Source: Candidatus Arcticimaribacter sp. (GTDB lineage: Bacteria > Bacteroidota > Bacteroidia > Flavobacteriales > Flavobacteriaceae). From it: a DNA stretch of 36,520 nucleotides. The notes under the pieces are model-generated. The model had not been told where the DNA came from and did not search any database. It was given only the letters and a program-made list of their open reading frames with translations. The DNA lies in the NCBI GenBank assembly GCA_011526285.1, contig WTJU01000021.1:59113-95632 (forward strand), read 5' to 3'. Shown one piece after another: positions 27,068-35,050 of this stretch (positions are counted from its first letter, which is position 1; every line of letters starts with the position of its first letter). The position numbers were made by a program, and so were the translations under genes.

Positions 27068-28351
27068 TTAATAGTGACACTTTCCACACTCTAAACCTCC
27101 CATTTGAGCGGCAGTGAGTTTTTCAACTCCATACTTTTTAGAGAGTGCTTCGTGTATTTTAGCATAGTACTCGTTGTTCTCTACTTTAACATTGGTCTCA
27201 CGGTGACAATTGATACACCATCCCATTGTAAGCGGAGAGTACTGATACATGATTTCCATTTCTTCCACTGGTCCGTGGCAGGTTTGACATTCAATCTGCC
27301 CTACTTGAACGTGCTGGGCGTGATTGAAGTAAACGAAATCGGGTAGGTTGTGAATTCGCACCCATTTAACCGGCTCTGTTTTACCAGTATATTGTTGGTT
27401 CTCTTCGTCCCAACCTACTGCTGCATAGAGTTTTTTGATTTCTTTGGTGTAGAATTCTTTGGTGTATCCATTTTCTAAATCTTCTTCGCCATTGTACTCT
27501 GCAATGTTTTTATGGCAGTTCATACAAACGTTTAAAGAAGGGATTCCTGAGTGTTTAGAAACACGTGCAGAGGAGTGACAATATTTACACTCGATTTGGT
27601 TTGCTCCAGCGTGAATTTTGTGCGAGTAATGGATGGGTTGTACAGGCATGTACCCTTGATCAACCCCTACTTGCATAAGGTACCCGTAAGCAAAATATGC
27701 GCTTGACAGTAGTAAGAACACTACCGAAAGTATCACCAAGAACTGGTTCTGAGCAAACGCTTGCCAAAGTGGGCGACGCGCTTCTCTTTCTTCGGTTTTA
27801 GGCTCTAGCTCGATGCCTTGTGCTGCAGCAATTTTTTTCAGGGTTTTGTTGACCAAAATCAACATCACAACTAAAATTGCAAAGACAAGTGCCAATGCGC
27901 CAAGAATTATATCATTTGAAATGGAATCACCTGCAGGTGCGGCTGCTACTGGCCCTGCGGCTGTTGCAGCTGGTGCAGGGGGAGTATAGTCAGTGTAGGC
28001 AATTATGTTATCAATGTCCTGATCTGAAAGCTGTGGGAAAGCAGTCATTGCTGTTCTATTATACTCTTCCCAGATGGCTACTGCTTGTGCATCGCCCGCT
28101 TTAATCATGGCAGAACTATTTTTGATCCAGCTATACAACCATTCTTTGTCATATTTTGCCGAAACACCTTTCAAGGCTGGACCTACTGCTTTTTTCTTGA
28201 GTTTGTGACAGGCTGCACAATTGGCATTGAATAATTTCTTACCTGCGATTGGGTCGGCTTCCTGCGCACTCACAGTGAAAGACAGTCCTAATACAAGAAC
28301 TACAAATAGGTTTTTCACTACGTGTACAGCGCCAAGGTTACTCTTCCTCAT
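27068..28351 (-). CDS. actA: Alternative complex III multiheme cytochrome c subunit ActA with extra N-terminal cytochrome domain
   Basis: ActA carries the multiheme wire of alternative complex III. This 427-residue protein has a signal peptide (to about residue 30, VSAQ), a class-I-like monoheme domain (CAACH at 45-49; likely Met ligand in TAMTAFP), and an Ala/Pro linker. Two membrane helices follow (about 147-167 and 203-226), then a pentaheme region with CKYCH (255), CMNCH (276), CQTCH, CINCH and the terminal CGKCH. That makes six CxxCH sites in one chain. It is the first gene of the actABCDEF-coxBA operon, with a promoter-like box upstream. The extra monoheme domain could shuttle electrons to the CuA site of the adjacent oxidase, since CoxB has no cytochrome domain; this is inference. 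Confidence 0.94.
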   Translation of the reverse strand: MRKSNLGAVHVVKNLFVVLVLGLSFTVSAQEADPIAGKKLFNANCAACHKLKKKAVGPALKGVSAKYDKEWLYSWIKNSSAMIKAGDAQAVAIWEEYNRTAMTAFPQLSDQDIDNIIAYTDYTPPAPAATAAGPVAAAPAGDSISNDIILGALALVFAILVVMLILVNKTLKKIAAAQGIELEPKTEEREARRPLWQAFAQNQFLVILSVVFLLLSSAYFAYGYLMQVGVDQGYMPVQPIHYSHKIHAGANQIECKYCHSSARVSKHSGIPSLNVCMNCHKNIAEYNGEEDLENGYTKEFYTKEIKKLYAAVGWDEENQQYTGKTEPVKWVRIHNLPDFVYFNHAQHVQVGQIECQTCHGPVEEMEIMYQYSPLTMGWCINCHRETNVKVENNEYYAKIHEALSKKYGVEKLTAAQMGGLECGKCHY

Positions 28352-28404
28352 GCTATGAATAAATATTAATGTAGATCATCAAATTGATGGGCTAAAATCC
28401 AGCA

Positions 28405-28441
28405 CAAATTTACGACATAGACCCCGTTTGGAAAAGCAAAA
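28405..28441 (-). promoter_or_regulatory. Possible promoter of the act-cox operon
   Basis: On the minus strand TAAATTTG (28405-28412) matches the Bacteroidota -7 consensus TAnnTTTG exactly. A TTTTG (28437-28441) lies 24 nt upstream, slightly longer than the usual -33 to -7 spacing. A start about 5 nt downstream would give a leader of roughly 50 nt to the actA ATG at 28351. The rest of the 28352-28509 gap shows no other clear element. Confidence 0.4.
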
Positions 28442-28509
28442 CAGACTAATTGTGCAATTTATAACCAGTCTAAATAAGCAATAAATTCCGTTTAAATTTT
28501 TCGTGTACA

Positions 28510-28926
28510 GTGAAAAAAATCACTTTCTTTGTTCACATGAAAGCAGGCTTAATGTTTAGTGGATTTTTGGTTGCATTTTTTCTCTTTGCACCAACGAAAA
28601 TGATTGGACAAAACACCCAATCTAACATCAATATCACCCAAGAGGTGGCTGATTTGGTTGACCGAAAAGTCGAAATTAACAAAGAAGTTTTTGCTTCTCA
28701 GTATTATGCTATTCAGTTGTATTACGGGAATTATACCGCTGCCCAAAACATACTAAATGCATTTAAGGCATCATTTCCAGATTGGGAAACAGAACTAAGT
28801 TTTGAGACGCCTAACTACAAGGTGCGTGTAGGACGATTTAAAAATCTCATAGTGGCCAACCAGAAGCTGGAAGAAATTAGAAAGACCTATCCTTCTGCTT
28901 TCTTATTAGAACCCAATAACTTATAG
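28510..28926 (+). CDS. Secreted SPOR-domain protein
   Basis: This 138-residue protein has an N-terminal signal peptide (hydrophobic core [14 protein letters not shown], cleavage near MIGQNTQ) and a C-terminal SPOR-like domain at about residues 62-135 ([42 protein letters not shown]). SPOR domains bind denuded peptidoglycan glycan strands, so a cell-wall or division-site role is plausible. The frame starts with GTG at 28510; an ATG at 28537 also keeps the signal peptide, so the start is uncertain. The gene is divergent from actA. Its stop overlaps the infB stop region by 6 nt tail to tail, leaving no room for a terminator between them. Confidence 0.85.
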   Translation: MKKITFFVHMKAGLMFSGFLVAFFLFAPTKMIGQNTQSNINITQEVADLVDRKVEINKEVFASQYYAIQLYYGNYTAAQNILNAFKASFPDWETELSFETPNYKVRVGRFKNLIVANQKLEEIRKTYPSAFLLEPNNL

Positions 28927-31602
28927 GGTTTTCTTCACCGCTACTTCTTGGAAGAATTCAATGGTATCTTCTACCTTAATGTCGTTGTAGTTTTTGATTT
29001 GAAGACCACAGTCATAGCCTTTCGCAACTTCTTTGACATCGTCTTTAAAGCGTTTTAAAGAAGCCAATACTCCAGTGTAAACTACAATTCCTTCACGAAT
29101 TATACGCACCCCACTGTTGCGATAGATTTTTCCTGAGGTTACCATACAACCTGCAATTGTTCCAACTTTAGAGATCTTATAGGTCTCACGAATTTCAGCA
29201 GTACCGGTAACTTCTTCTTTCATCTCTGGAGACAGCATCCCTTCCATTGCATCTTTCACGTCATTGATGGCGTCATAAATAATAGAGTAAGATCTGATGT
29301 CGATTTCTTCTTTCTCGGCCACTGCACGGGCATTCCCCATTGGACGTACATTAAAACCAATGACAATTGCATCAGAAGCGGAGGCTAAAAGAACGTCTGA
29401 TTCTGTTATGGCTCCTACTCCTTTGTGAATGATGTTTACTTGAATTTCTTCGGTAGAAAGTTTTTGAAGTGAATCTGTCAATGCTTCAACAGATCCGTCT
29501 ACATCTCCTTTTAGAATAATGTTGAGCTCTTGGAAATCGCCAAGTGCAATTCTACGTCCAATCTCGTCAAGGGTGATGTGACGTTGCGTACGCACGTTTT
29601 GCTCACGCAATAGTTGTGTTCGCTTTGCAGCAATTTGCTTGGCTTCACGCTCGTCTTCTAACACGTTAAAGTTATCCCCTGCTTGAGGAGCTCCATCTAA
29701 TCCAAGTATAGAAATTGGCGTAGAAGGTGGTGCTTCGTCAACGTGATTTCCGCGCTCATCAAACATAGCTTTTACTTTTCCGCTATGTTTACCCGCCAAG
29801 ATGTAATCCCCTATTTTAAGGGTACCTGTTTGAACTAGAATGGTAGAGACATAGCCTCTTCCTTTATCCAAATACGCTTCAACTACTGTTCCTTTAGATT
29901 TTCGATTTGGATTGGCTTTTAGCTCGAGTATTTCGGCTTCAAGCAATACTTTTTCTAGGAGTTCATTGACTCCTGTTCCTTTAAGCGCAGAAATATCTTG
30001 AGATTGAATTTTACCTCCCCATTCTTCTACCATAAGATTCATTGCGGCTAGGCGCTCTTTAATCTTATCTGGATTTGCGGTTTGCTTATCCACTTTATTG
30101 ATAGCAAAAATAATGGGAACTCCCGCTGCTTGGGCGTGACTAATGGCCTCTTTGGTTTGTGGCATGATGTCATCATCTGCAGCAATTACAATAATTGCAA
30201 TATCAGTCACTTGCGCTCCACGAGCACGCATGGCAGTAAAGGCTTCGTGACCAGGTGTATCTAAAAAGGTGATTTTCTGATCATCTTTTAAAGTTACAGA
30301 GTAAGCCCCGATATGTTGTGTAATTCCACCTGACTCTCCCGCAATTACATTTTCTTCTCGAATGTAATCCAACAAAGAGGTTTTTCCGTGATCAACGTGA
30401 CCCATAACGGTTACGATTGGAGCACGATGGCTTAAATTGGTTTCGTCTTCTTCAACTTCTTCTTCAAACGACTCTTCTAGGTCACTCTTTACAAAATCTA
30501 CTTTGTATCCAAATTCATCGGCAACAATACTAAGTGTCTCGGCATCGAGGCGTTGGTTCATGGTAACCATAATTCCTAGACTCATGCAGGCAGAGATTAT
30601 TTCTGTCCCTCCTACTTCCATAAGTGTAGCAATCTCACCAACTGTGATAAACTCTGTTACCTTAAGTACTTTGCTTTCAGCTTCTTGTTGTGCTAGTTCG
30701 TCTTCTGTTTTTTGACGGTGCTGCACTCTTTTGTCACGACGGTATTTTGCTCCTTTTGACTTGTTTGACTTGCCTTGAAGCTTTTCGAGCGTTTCTCTAA
30801 TTTGCTTTTGTACTTCTTCTTCAGTTGGCTCTACTTTAGCTACTGTCTGCGGACGATTGCGTTGTTTCTGCCCTTGTTTGCGGCCAGCATTATTTCCTGA
30901 ACGCCCTGCACCAGGCGTTTCTTTACTAATACGTTTACGCTTTTTCTTTCGCGCTTCCTCTACACTTTTCTCTTTTTCTTTAAATCGATTGAGGTCAATG
31001 GTTTGTCCGGTCTTTTTAGGTCCGGTTAGTTTAGTGTATTGTGTGGTTATTTTCTCGCCTTCTTCTGGTGCTTTTTCTGCTTCTGGGTTTTCAGTTTCAG
31101 CTTGCTTAGTTTCGGCTTTAGGAGCCTCAGCACTAGGCTGTTCTTTCTTTACTTTTGGCTTTGCAACTGTTTTCTCAACTTTAGGAGCAGGTGTTGCTTC
31201 AACCTCAGCATTCGCTTCTTCTTCAGGTTTTGCTTTTTCTGCTTTTGGTGCTAAATCAATTTTACCAACAGCTTTTGGCTTTTGAACAGAAGCACGTGCT
31301 TTTATTACCTCTTGTTTGGCTTTTTCACGTTCTAATTTTTCCTGTTCTAAGCGCTCTTGCTCTAAACGCAGGCTTTCCTTTTCTTTTCGCTTCTCTTCAC
31401 TAATTTCTGCAGAGGCATCTCGTTTTGATTTGTCCGTCTCAAATTCATCCAATAGAATGGTGTAGACCTCTTGCGAGATTTTAGTGGTTGGACGCGCTTC
31501 AATTTCATGGCCCTTTTGCGATAGAAACTCAACAGCTCGATCAAGCGAAATATTGAGCTCGCGAAGAACTTTATTCAGGCGCAATGTTGGTTGGTTTGAC
31601 AT
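28921..31602 (-). CDS. infB: Translation initiation factor IF-2
   Basis: IF-2 is the GTPase that delivers initiator tRNA to the ribosome. The 893-residue protein has an IF2_N domain at residues 5-55 ([19 protein letters not shown]), a long Lys/Glu/Ala/Pro-rich linker (about 60-300) as is usual in this phylum, and a second IF2_N-like domain at about 315-370. Its G domain carries G1 GHVDHGKT (401-408), G3 DTPGHE (448-453) and G4 NKVD (about 502), followed by the beta-barrel and initiator-tRNA-binding domains. It is the last gene of rimP-nusA-infB, 45 nt after nusA. The length is typical of Bacteroidota. Confidence 0.98.
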   Translation of the reverse strand: MSNQPTLRLNKVLRELNISLDRAVEFLSQKGHEIEARPTTKISQEVYTILLDEFETDKSKRDASAEISEEKRKEKESLRLEQERLEQEKLEREKAKQEVIKARASVQKPKAVGKIDLAPKAEKAKPEEEANAEVEATPAPKVEKTVAKPKVKKEQPSAEAPKAETKQAETENPEAEKAPEEGEKITTQYTKLTGPKKTGQTIDLNRFKEKEKSVEEARKKKRKRISKETPGAGRSGNNAGRKQGQKQRNRPQTVAKVEPTEEEVQKQIRETLEKLQGKSNKSKGAKYRRDKRVQHRQKTEDELAQQEAESKVLKVTEFITVGEIATLMEVGGTEIISACMSLGIMVTMNQRLDAETLSIVADEFGYKVDFVKSDLEESFEEEVEEDETNLSHRAPIVTVMGHVDHGKTSLLDYIREENVIAGESGGITQHIGAYSVTLKDDQKITFLDTPGHEAFTAMRARGAQVTDIAIIVIAADDDIMPQTKEAISHAQAAGVPIIFAINKVDKQTANPDKIKERLAAMNLMVEEWGGKIQSQDISALKGTGVNELLEKVLLEAEILELKANPNRKSKGTVVEAYLDKGRGYVSTILVQTGTLKIGDYILAGKHSGKVKAMFDERGNHVDEAPPSTPISILGLDGAPQAGDNFNVLEDEREAKQIAAKRTQLLREQNVRTQRHITLDEIGRRIALGDFQELNIILKGDVDGSVEALTDSLQKLSTEEIQVNIIHKGVGAITESDVLLASASDAIVIGFNVRPMGNARAVAEKEEIDIRSYSIIYDAINDVKDAMEGMLSPEMKEEVTGTAEIRETYKISKVGTIAGCMVTSGKIYRNSGVRIIREGIVVYTGVLASLKRFKDDVKEVAKGYDCGLQIKNYNDIKVEDTIEFFQEVAVKKTL

Positions 31603-31647
31603 ATATATGTTTATGCGGTATCAAAAATAGAAAAATAATCCTAGTCG

Positions 31648-32880
31648 CTATTCTTCGAATTCTTCTTTCAAAATTTTAACGACTTCTTCAATGGTCTCAT
31701 CTTCCAAGTCAGTTCGTTTAATCAATTCTTGAACGTCTAACTCCAAAACGCTTTTGGCCGTGTCTAGACCAACTTTCTGGAATTCTTCAATTACCCAAGC
31801 TTCGATTTCATCAGAAAACTCTGTCAATTCTACATCTTCTTCCATTCCTTCACGATAAACATCGATTTCAAACCCTGTCAATTGACCGGCTAAGCGGATG
31901 TTGTTTCCACCGCGGCCAATGGCTTTAGAAACTTCTTCTGGGTTTAAAAAGACTTGAACGCGCTTGTTTTCTTCATCGATCTTTAATGAATTGACTTTAG
32001 CGGGAGACAATGCACGTGTAATGAATAACTGAAGGTTGTTGGTGTAATTAATTACATCAATGTTTTCGTTTCCTAGTTCACGAACAATGCCGTGAATACG
32101 AGACCCTTTCATACCAACGCATGCCCCAACAGGATCAATACGATCATCATAAGAGTCTACAGCTACTTTAGCTTTGTCTCCTGGAATTCGCACTGCTTTT
32201 TTAATGTTTATTAAACCATCAAACACCTCAGGTATTTCTTGTTCAAATAATTTTTCAAGGAATTTTGGTGAGGTGCGTGAAAATATGATGCGTGGTTTGT
32301 TTCCTCTCAATTCAACACTCTCAATGATTCCGCGAACGTTATCTCCTTTTCGGTAAAAATCAGATCCAATTTGTCGATCTTTAGGAAGGATCATTTCATT
32401 TCCTTCATCATCAAGTAAAATTACTTCACGTGAGCGGATGTGGTGCACCTCAGCCGTGTAAAGTTCGCCCTCTAGCTCTTTAAATTGTTTAAAAATGTTG
32501 GTTGAGTCATGCTCGTGGATTTTCGCCACCAAATTTTGACGAAGTGTTAAAATAGAGCGACGTCCAAGGTCGACTAATTTTACCTCCTCAGAAACATCTT
32601 CTCCTACCTCAAAGTCGGGCTCAATTTTCTGGGCTTCTGTCAATTCAATTTCTTGGTTGGGATCTTCCACCGCTCCATCGGCTACTACAATACGATTTCG
32701 CCAAATTTCCAAATCTCCCTTGTCTGGGTTAATAATGATGTCAAAATTATCATCAGACCCAAATTTGCGTTTTAGGGTATTGCGGAAGACTTCTTCCAAG
32801 ATGACCATAAGCGTTACACGATCAATGAGTTTTTCATCTTTAAACTCTGAAAATGAATCGATTAATGCTAAATTTTCCAT
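31648..32880 (-). CDS. nusA: Transcription termination/antitermination factor NusA
   Basis: NusA binds RNA polymerase and nascent RNA, stimulating pausing and intrinsic termination and taking part in antitermination. The 410-residue protein has the N-terminal polymerase-binding domain (about 1-130, ending in LRQNLVAKI), an S1 domain (about 135-195, YTAEVHHIRSREVILLDD), and tandem KH domains with GMKGSR and GRGGNNIRLAGQLTG. A short acidic C-terminal helix-hairpin segment ends the protein, which lacks the long C-terminal repeats of Escherichia coli NusA. It lies 10 nt after rimP. Because the operon leader contains an intrinsic terminator, NusA autoregulation through that hairpin is possible. 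Confidence 0.97.
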   Translation of the reverse strand: MENLALIDSFSEFKDEKLIDRVTLMVILEEVFRNTLKRKFGSDDNFDIIINPDKGDLEIWRNRIVVADGAVEDPNQEIELTEAQKIEPDFEVGEDVSEEVKLVDLGRRSILTLRQNLVAKIHEHDSTNIFKQFKELEGELYTAEVHHIRSREVILLDDEGNEMILPKDRQIGSDFYRKGDNVRGIIESVELRGNKPRIIFSRTSPKFLEKLFEQEIPEVFDGLINIKKAVRIPGDKAKVAVDSYDDRIDPVGACVGMKGSRIHGIVRELGNENIDVINYTNNLQLFITRALSPAKVNSLKIDEENKRVQVFLNPEEVSKAIGRGGNNIRLAGQLTGFEIDVYREGMEEDVELTEFSDEIEAWVIEEFQKVGLDTAKSVLELDVQELIKRTDLEDETIEEVVKILKEEFEE

Positions 32881-32890
32881 AACAAAATAC

Positions 32891-33358
32891 TTAAATAGAT
32901 ACGATTACTTTGGCGTTTTTATAATTGCCGTATTTAAATTCTTTGGTTTTGGTAACGGTAACTTTTCCTTTACCAATGGGTTTGGGCTCACGTGCCTTCC
33001 ACTGCAGGGTGAACGAGTCATCGTTGGCCGCTGTCAGGGTTCCTTGAACAAGTTTGTCTTCTTGATCAAGCACTTCTAGTTTGCGATTTACATTTTTTTT
33101 GAATTGACGCGCCATTGTAAGCGGTGAACCTATTCCGCAAGAACTAACCTCAATGGAAAAATCATTTTCCTCACGATCAAGATTATGTTCAACTTTTCTA
33201 CTCACCTGCATACAAGATTCTAGCGAAACCCCTTCATCTCCATCCAATAAAACCCGAATGCTATTGTCTCCACCAACACTCAAGTCTATAAGGAAAAGGC
33301 TAGGATTTTCTTCCAGAGCTTCTTGAACTAATGTTTCAACTTGCGCTTTAAAACTCAT
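32891..33358 (-). CDS. rimP: Ribosome maturation factor RimP
   Basis: RimP assists maturation of the 30S ribosomal subunit. I start it at the ATG at 33358 (MSFKAQVETLVQEAL, 155 aa). The frame can be extended to 33430, but that stretch would translate a terminator T-run (FFFF) and is not conserved-looking. The family hallmark is seen in LIDLSVGGDNSIRVLLDGDEGVSLESCMQVSRKVE and VSSCGIGSPL, the usual EVSSPGLDRPL-type motif in variant form, followed by the C-terminal SH3-like barrel (VQGTLTAANDDSFTL). It is the first gene of the conserved rimP-nusA-infB operon. Its ATG comes 2 nt after a hairpin with a nine-T tract. Confidence 0.95.
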   Translation of the reverse strand: MSFKAQVETLVQEALEENPSLFLIDLSVGGDNSIRVLLDGDEGVSLESCMQVSRKVEHNLDREENDFSIEVSSCGIGSPLTMARQFKKNVNRKLEVLDQEDKLVQGTLTAANDDSFTLQWKAREPKPIGKGKVTVTKTKEFKYGNYKNAKVIVSI

Positions 33359-33361
33359 ATC

Positions 33362-33386
33362 AAAAAAAAAGAAGACCAAAGTCTTC
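33362..33386 (-). terminator. Leader hairpin with T-tract directly before rimP (possible attenuator)
   Basis: The inverted repeat GAAGAC-(CAAA)-GTCTTC (arms 33371-33376 and 33381-33386) is followed on the minus strand by nine T (complement of 33362-33370), then G-A-T and the rimP ATG. This is the form of an intrinsic terminator. No minus-strand gene lies upstream for it to terminate, and a promoter box is present 26 nt upstream of the hairpin, so it sits inside the operon leader. Confidence 0.65.
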
Positions 33387-33411
33387 CAATCGTTTTGTTT
33401 CGAATGTGTTG

Positions 33412-33419
33412 CAAATATA
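33412..33419 (-). promoter_or_regulatory. Probable -7 promoter box of rimP-nusA-infB
   Basis: TATATTTG on the minus strand matches TAnnTTTG exactly. Transcription starting about 5-7 nt downstream gives a leader of roughly 45-50 nt that contains the whole hairpin and T-tract before the rimP ATG. No clear TTG -33 element is visible at the usual distance. Confidence 0.42.
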
Positions 33420-33477
33420 AGGCAATTCATCGGGTTTTTGTTTAATTCTTAAATTTTTTCATCTTTGTTTCACCTTT

Positions 33478-33877
33478 ATCTTACAAATCATAAATTTATT
33501 TATCCGTTGCCTCACGGCATTTTCTCTATTTTTTATTGCGTATTTATGTCTTGCCCAAAACACAGTGTCTGGAATTGTTCTAGATGACGAAGGACTGCCA
33601 ATAAGGTAAGAATTGGTTTGAACTACGACCCAAAGAAGAAATTTGATGCAAGTATAAATTACCAATGGGATGACGGTTTACATCAAACACCCCCACCTTT
33701 CCTGGGACCATACCAGCAAAATCACTAGTGGATGTTTCGCTAGGGTTTAAACTCAGTGATCCTTTGCGATTTGAGGTTGCTGCTATTAACCTTTTTAACA
33801 ATCGATTTAGAGCTTTACCCGGCTTCCCAAGGCTGGGTAGAAAGGTTACAGGGCGCTTGGTGCTAATCCTAAAATAA
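33478..33877 (+). pseudogene. Remnant of a TonB-dependent outer-membrane receptor (large internal deletion plus frameshift)
   Basis: Three short frames on the plus strand read as pieces of one receptor. Frame A (to the stop at 33607-33609) gives a signal peptide and the start of a carboxypeptidase-regulatory-like domain: CLTAFSLFFIAYLCLAQ, then NTVSGIVLDDEGLPIR. Frame B (33609-33728) gives late barrel strands: RIGLNYDPKKKFDASINY, then QWDDG. Frame C (33725-33877) gives the typical barrel end: LVDVSLGFKLSDPLRFEV, then NLFNNRF, LPGFPRLGR and a final VLILK. The middle of the protein (several hundred residues) is missing between A and B, and a +/-1 shift separates B from C near 33720. No ATG precedes frame A. 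Intact relatives would be about 700-1000 residues. This is decayed DNA and not a functional gene; the exact ends are approximate. Confidence 0.8.
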
Positions 33878-33916
33878 GAAGGAAGAAATTCTAAAAAAAC
33901 TGTAATTTTAAGGGCT

Positions 33917-35041
33917 ATGAAATATGAAATCACTTCCCTTGGAATTCGGTTTACAAAAGCGCGTGCAAAAGAACAAACCCCTTTTGAACGCTTGTTTGAG
34001 ATATTTAAAGAACTAATTACCCATACCTCTGGCGACTTTGACGAAGCGATTGATTGGTTGCGGGAGCTCGACAGGGAATATCAACTTACCGATGAGAATT
34101 ATACCATTGATGATTTTGTAGAAGACCTTCTGAAAAAAGCCTACATCCAACCCAAAGGAAATGGAAGTGGATCAGGAGAAGGCATGGCACTTACCCCCAA
34201 AACAGAGAAACTGCTTCGTGAACATGCCTTGAAACAAATTTTTGGGAAGCTAAAACGATCTTCCGCTGGGAATCACAAAACCAAAAAACTAGGTCAAGGA
34301 GAAGACAATACTGGGGAATTTAAGGCCTATCAGTTTGGTGATGCTTTGGAAAAAATTGACATGACACAAAGCATCAAAAACGCTCAAATTCGCTCGGTAG
34401 GACAAGATTTTACCCTACAGCACGATGATCTGGTGGTTGAAGACAGTTTTTTTAAAACCCAAATGAGTACGGTTTTAATGATAGACATTAGCCACAGTAT
34501 GATTCTCTATGGGGAAGACCGCATTACCCCTGCTAAAAAAGTAGCCATGGCGTTGGCTGAACTCATTACCACACGTTATCCAAAAGACACGCTGGATATA
34601 TTGGTTTTTGGAAACGATGCATGGCCTATTTCGCTTAAAGAGGTTCCTTATCTGGAGGTTGGGCCTTACCACACCAATACCGTCGCTGGTCTAGAATTGG
34701 CCATGGACATTCTTCGGCGTAAAAAAAATAGCAACAAACAAATCTTCATGATTACCGACGGGAAACCAAGTTGCCTAAAACTACCCGATGGAACCTACTA
34801 TAAAAACAGTGTTGGTCTTGATGAAACTATTGTGGAAAAATGCTACACCATGGCACGACAAGCCAAAAAATTACATATTCCCATTACTACATTTATGATT
34901 GCGCAAGACCCTTATTTACAGCAGTTTGTGCGCACTTTCACAGAAGCAAATCGCGGAAAAGCCTTTTTTACAGGCTTAAAAGGTTTGGGGGAAATGATTT
35001 TTGAAGATTATGAAAAGAATAGAAAAAAACGCTTAGAATAA
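33917..35041 (+). CDS. VWA-domain protein paired with an AAA+ ATPase
   Basis: This 374-residue protein has an N-terminal helical region (about 1-180; ITHTSGDFDEAIDWLREL) and a C-terminal von Willebrand factor A domain. The metal-ion-dependent adhesion site is intact: DISHS (D190, S192, S194), a Thr in YHTNTVAGLE (about 253-255), and ITDG (D281). It has no signal peptide, so it is probably cytosolic. MoxR-type ATPases and VWA proteins form pairs resembling the ChlI/ChlD and RavA/ViaA systems, in which the ATPase remodels a target recruited by the VWA protein. The target is unknown. The ATPase gene begins 9 nt downstream. The start is ATG 33917, 39 nt after the receptor remnant. Confidence 0.9.
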   Translation: MKYEITSLGIRFTKARAKEQTPFERLFEIFKELITHTSGDFDEAIDWLRELDREYQLTDENYTIDDFVEDLLKKAYIQPKGNGSGSGEGMALTPKTEKLLREHALKQIFGKLKRSSAGNHKTKKLGQGEDNTGEFKAYQFGDALEKIDMTQSIKNAQIRSVGQDFTLQHDDLVVEDSFFKTQMSTVLMIDISHSMILYGEDRITPAKKVAMALAELITTRYPKDTLDILVFGNDAWPISLKEVPYLEVGPYHTNTVAGLELAMDILRRKKNSNKQIFMITDGKPSCLKLPDGTYYKNSVGLDETIVEKCYTMARQAKKLHIPITTFMIAQDPYLQQFVRTFTEANRGKAFFTGLKGLGEMIFEDYEKNRKKRLE

Positions 35042-35050
35042 AGAAAACAG

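Noticed and set aside
28930-28960. A terminator for infB or the SPOR gene
   Set aside because: I saw no hairpin followed by a T-run at this tail-to-tail junction.
30857-31285. A 142-residue plus-strand open frame inside infB, rich in Ser/Phe/Ala
   Set aside because: It is the complement of the Lys/Glu/Ala-rich low-complexity linker of IF-2 and has no independent support.
33359-33430. Longer rimP start at 33430
   Set aside because: It would run through the promoter-like box, hairpin and T-tract; the ATG at 33358 begins the conserved RimP sequence.
33580-33933. A 117-residue minus-strand open frame in the rimP-VWA gap
   Set aside because: It is the antisense shadow of the TonB receptor remnant, whose plus-strand frames show clear receptor-end features.
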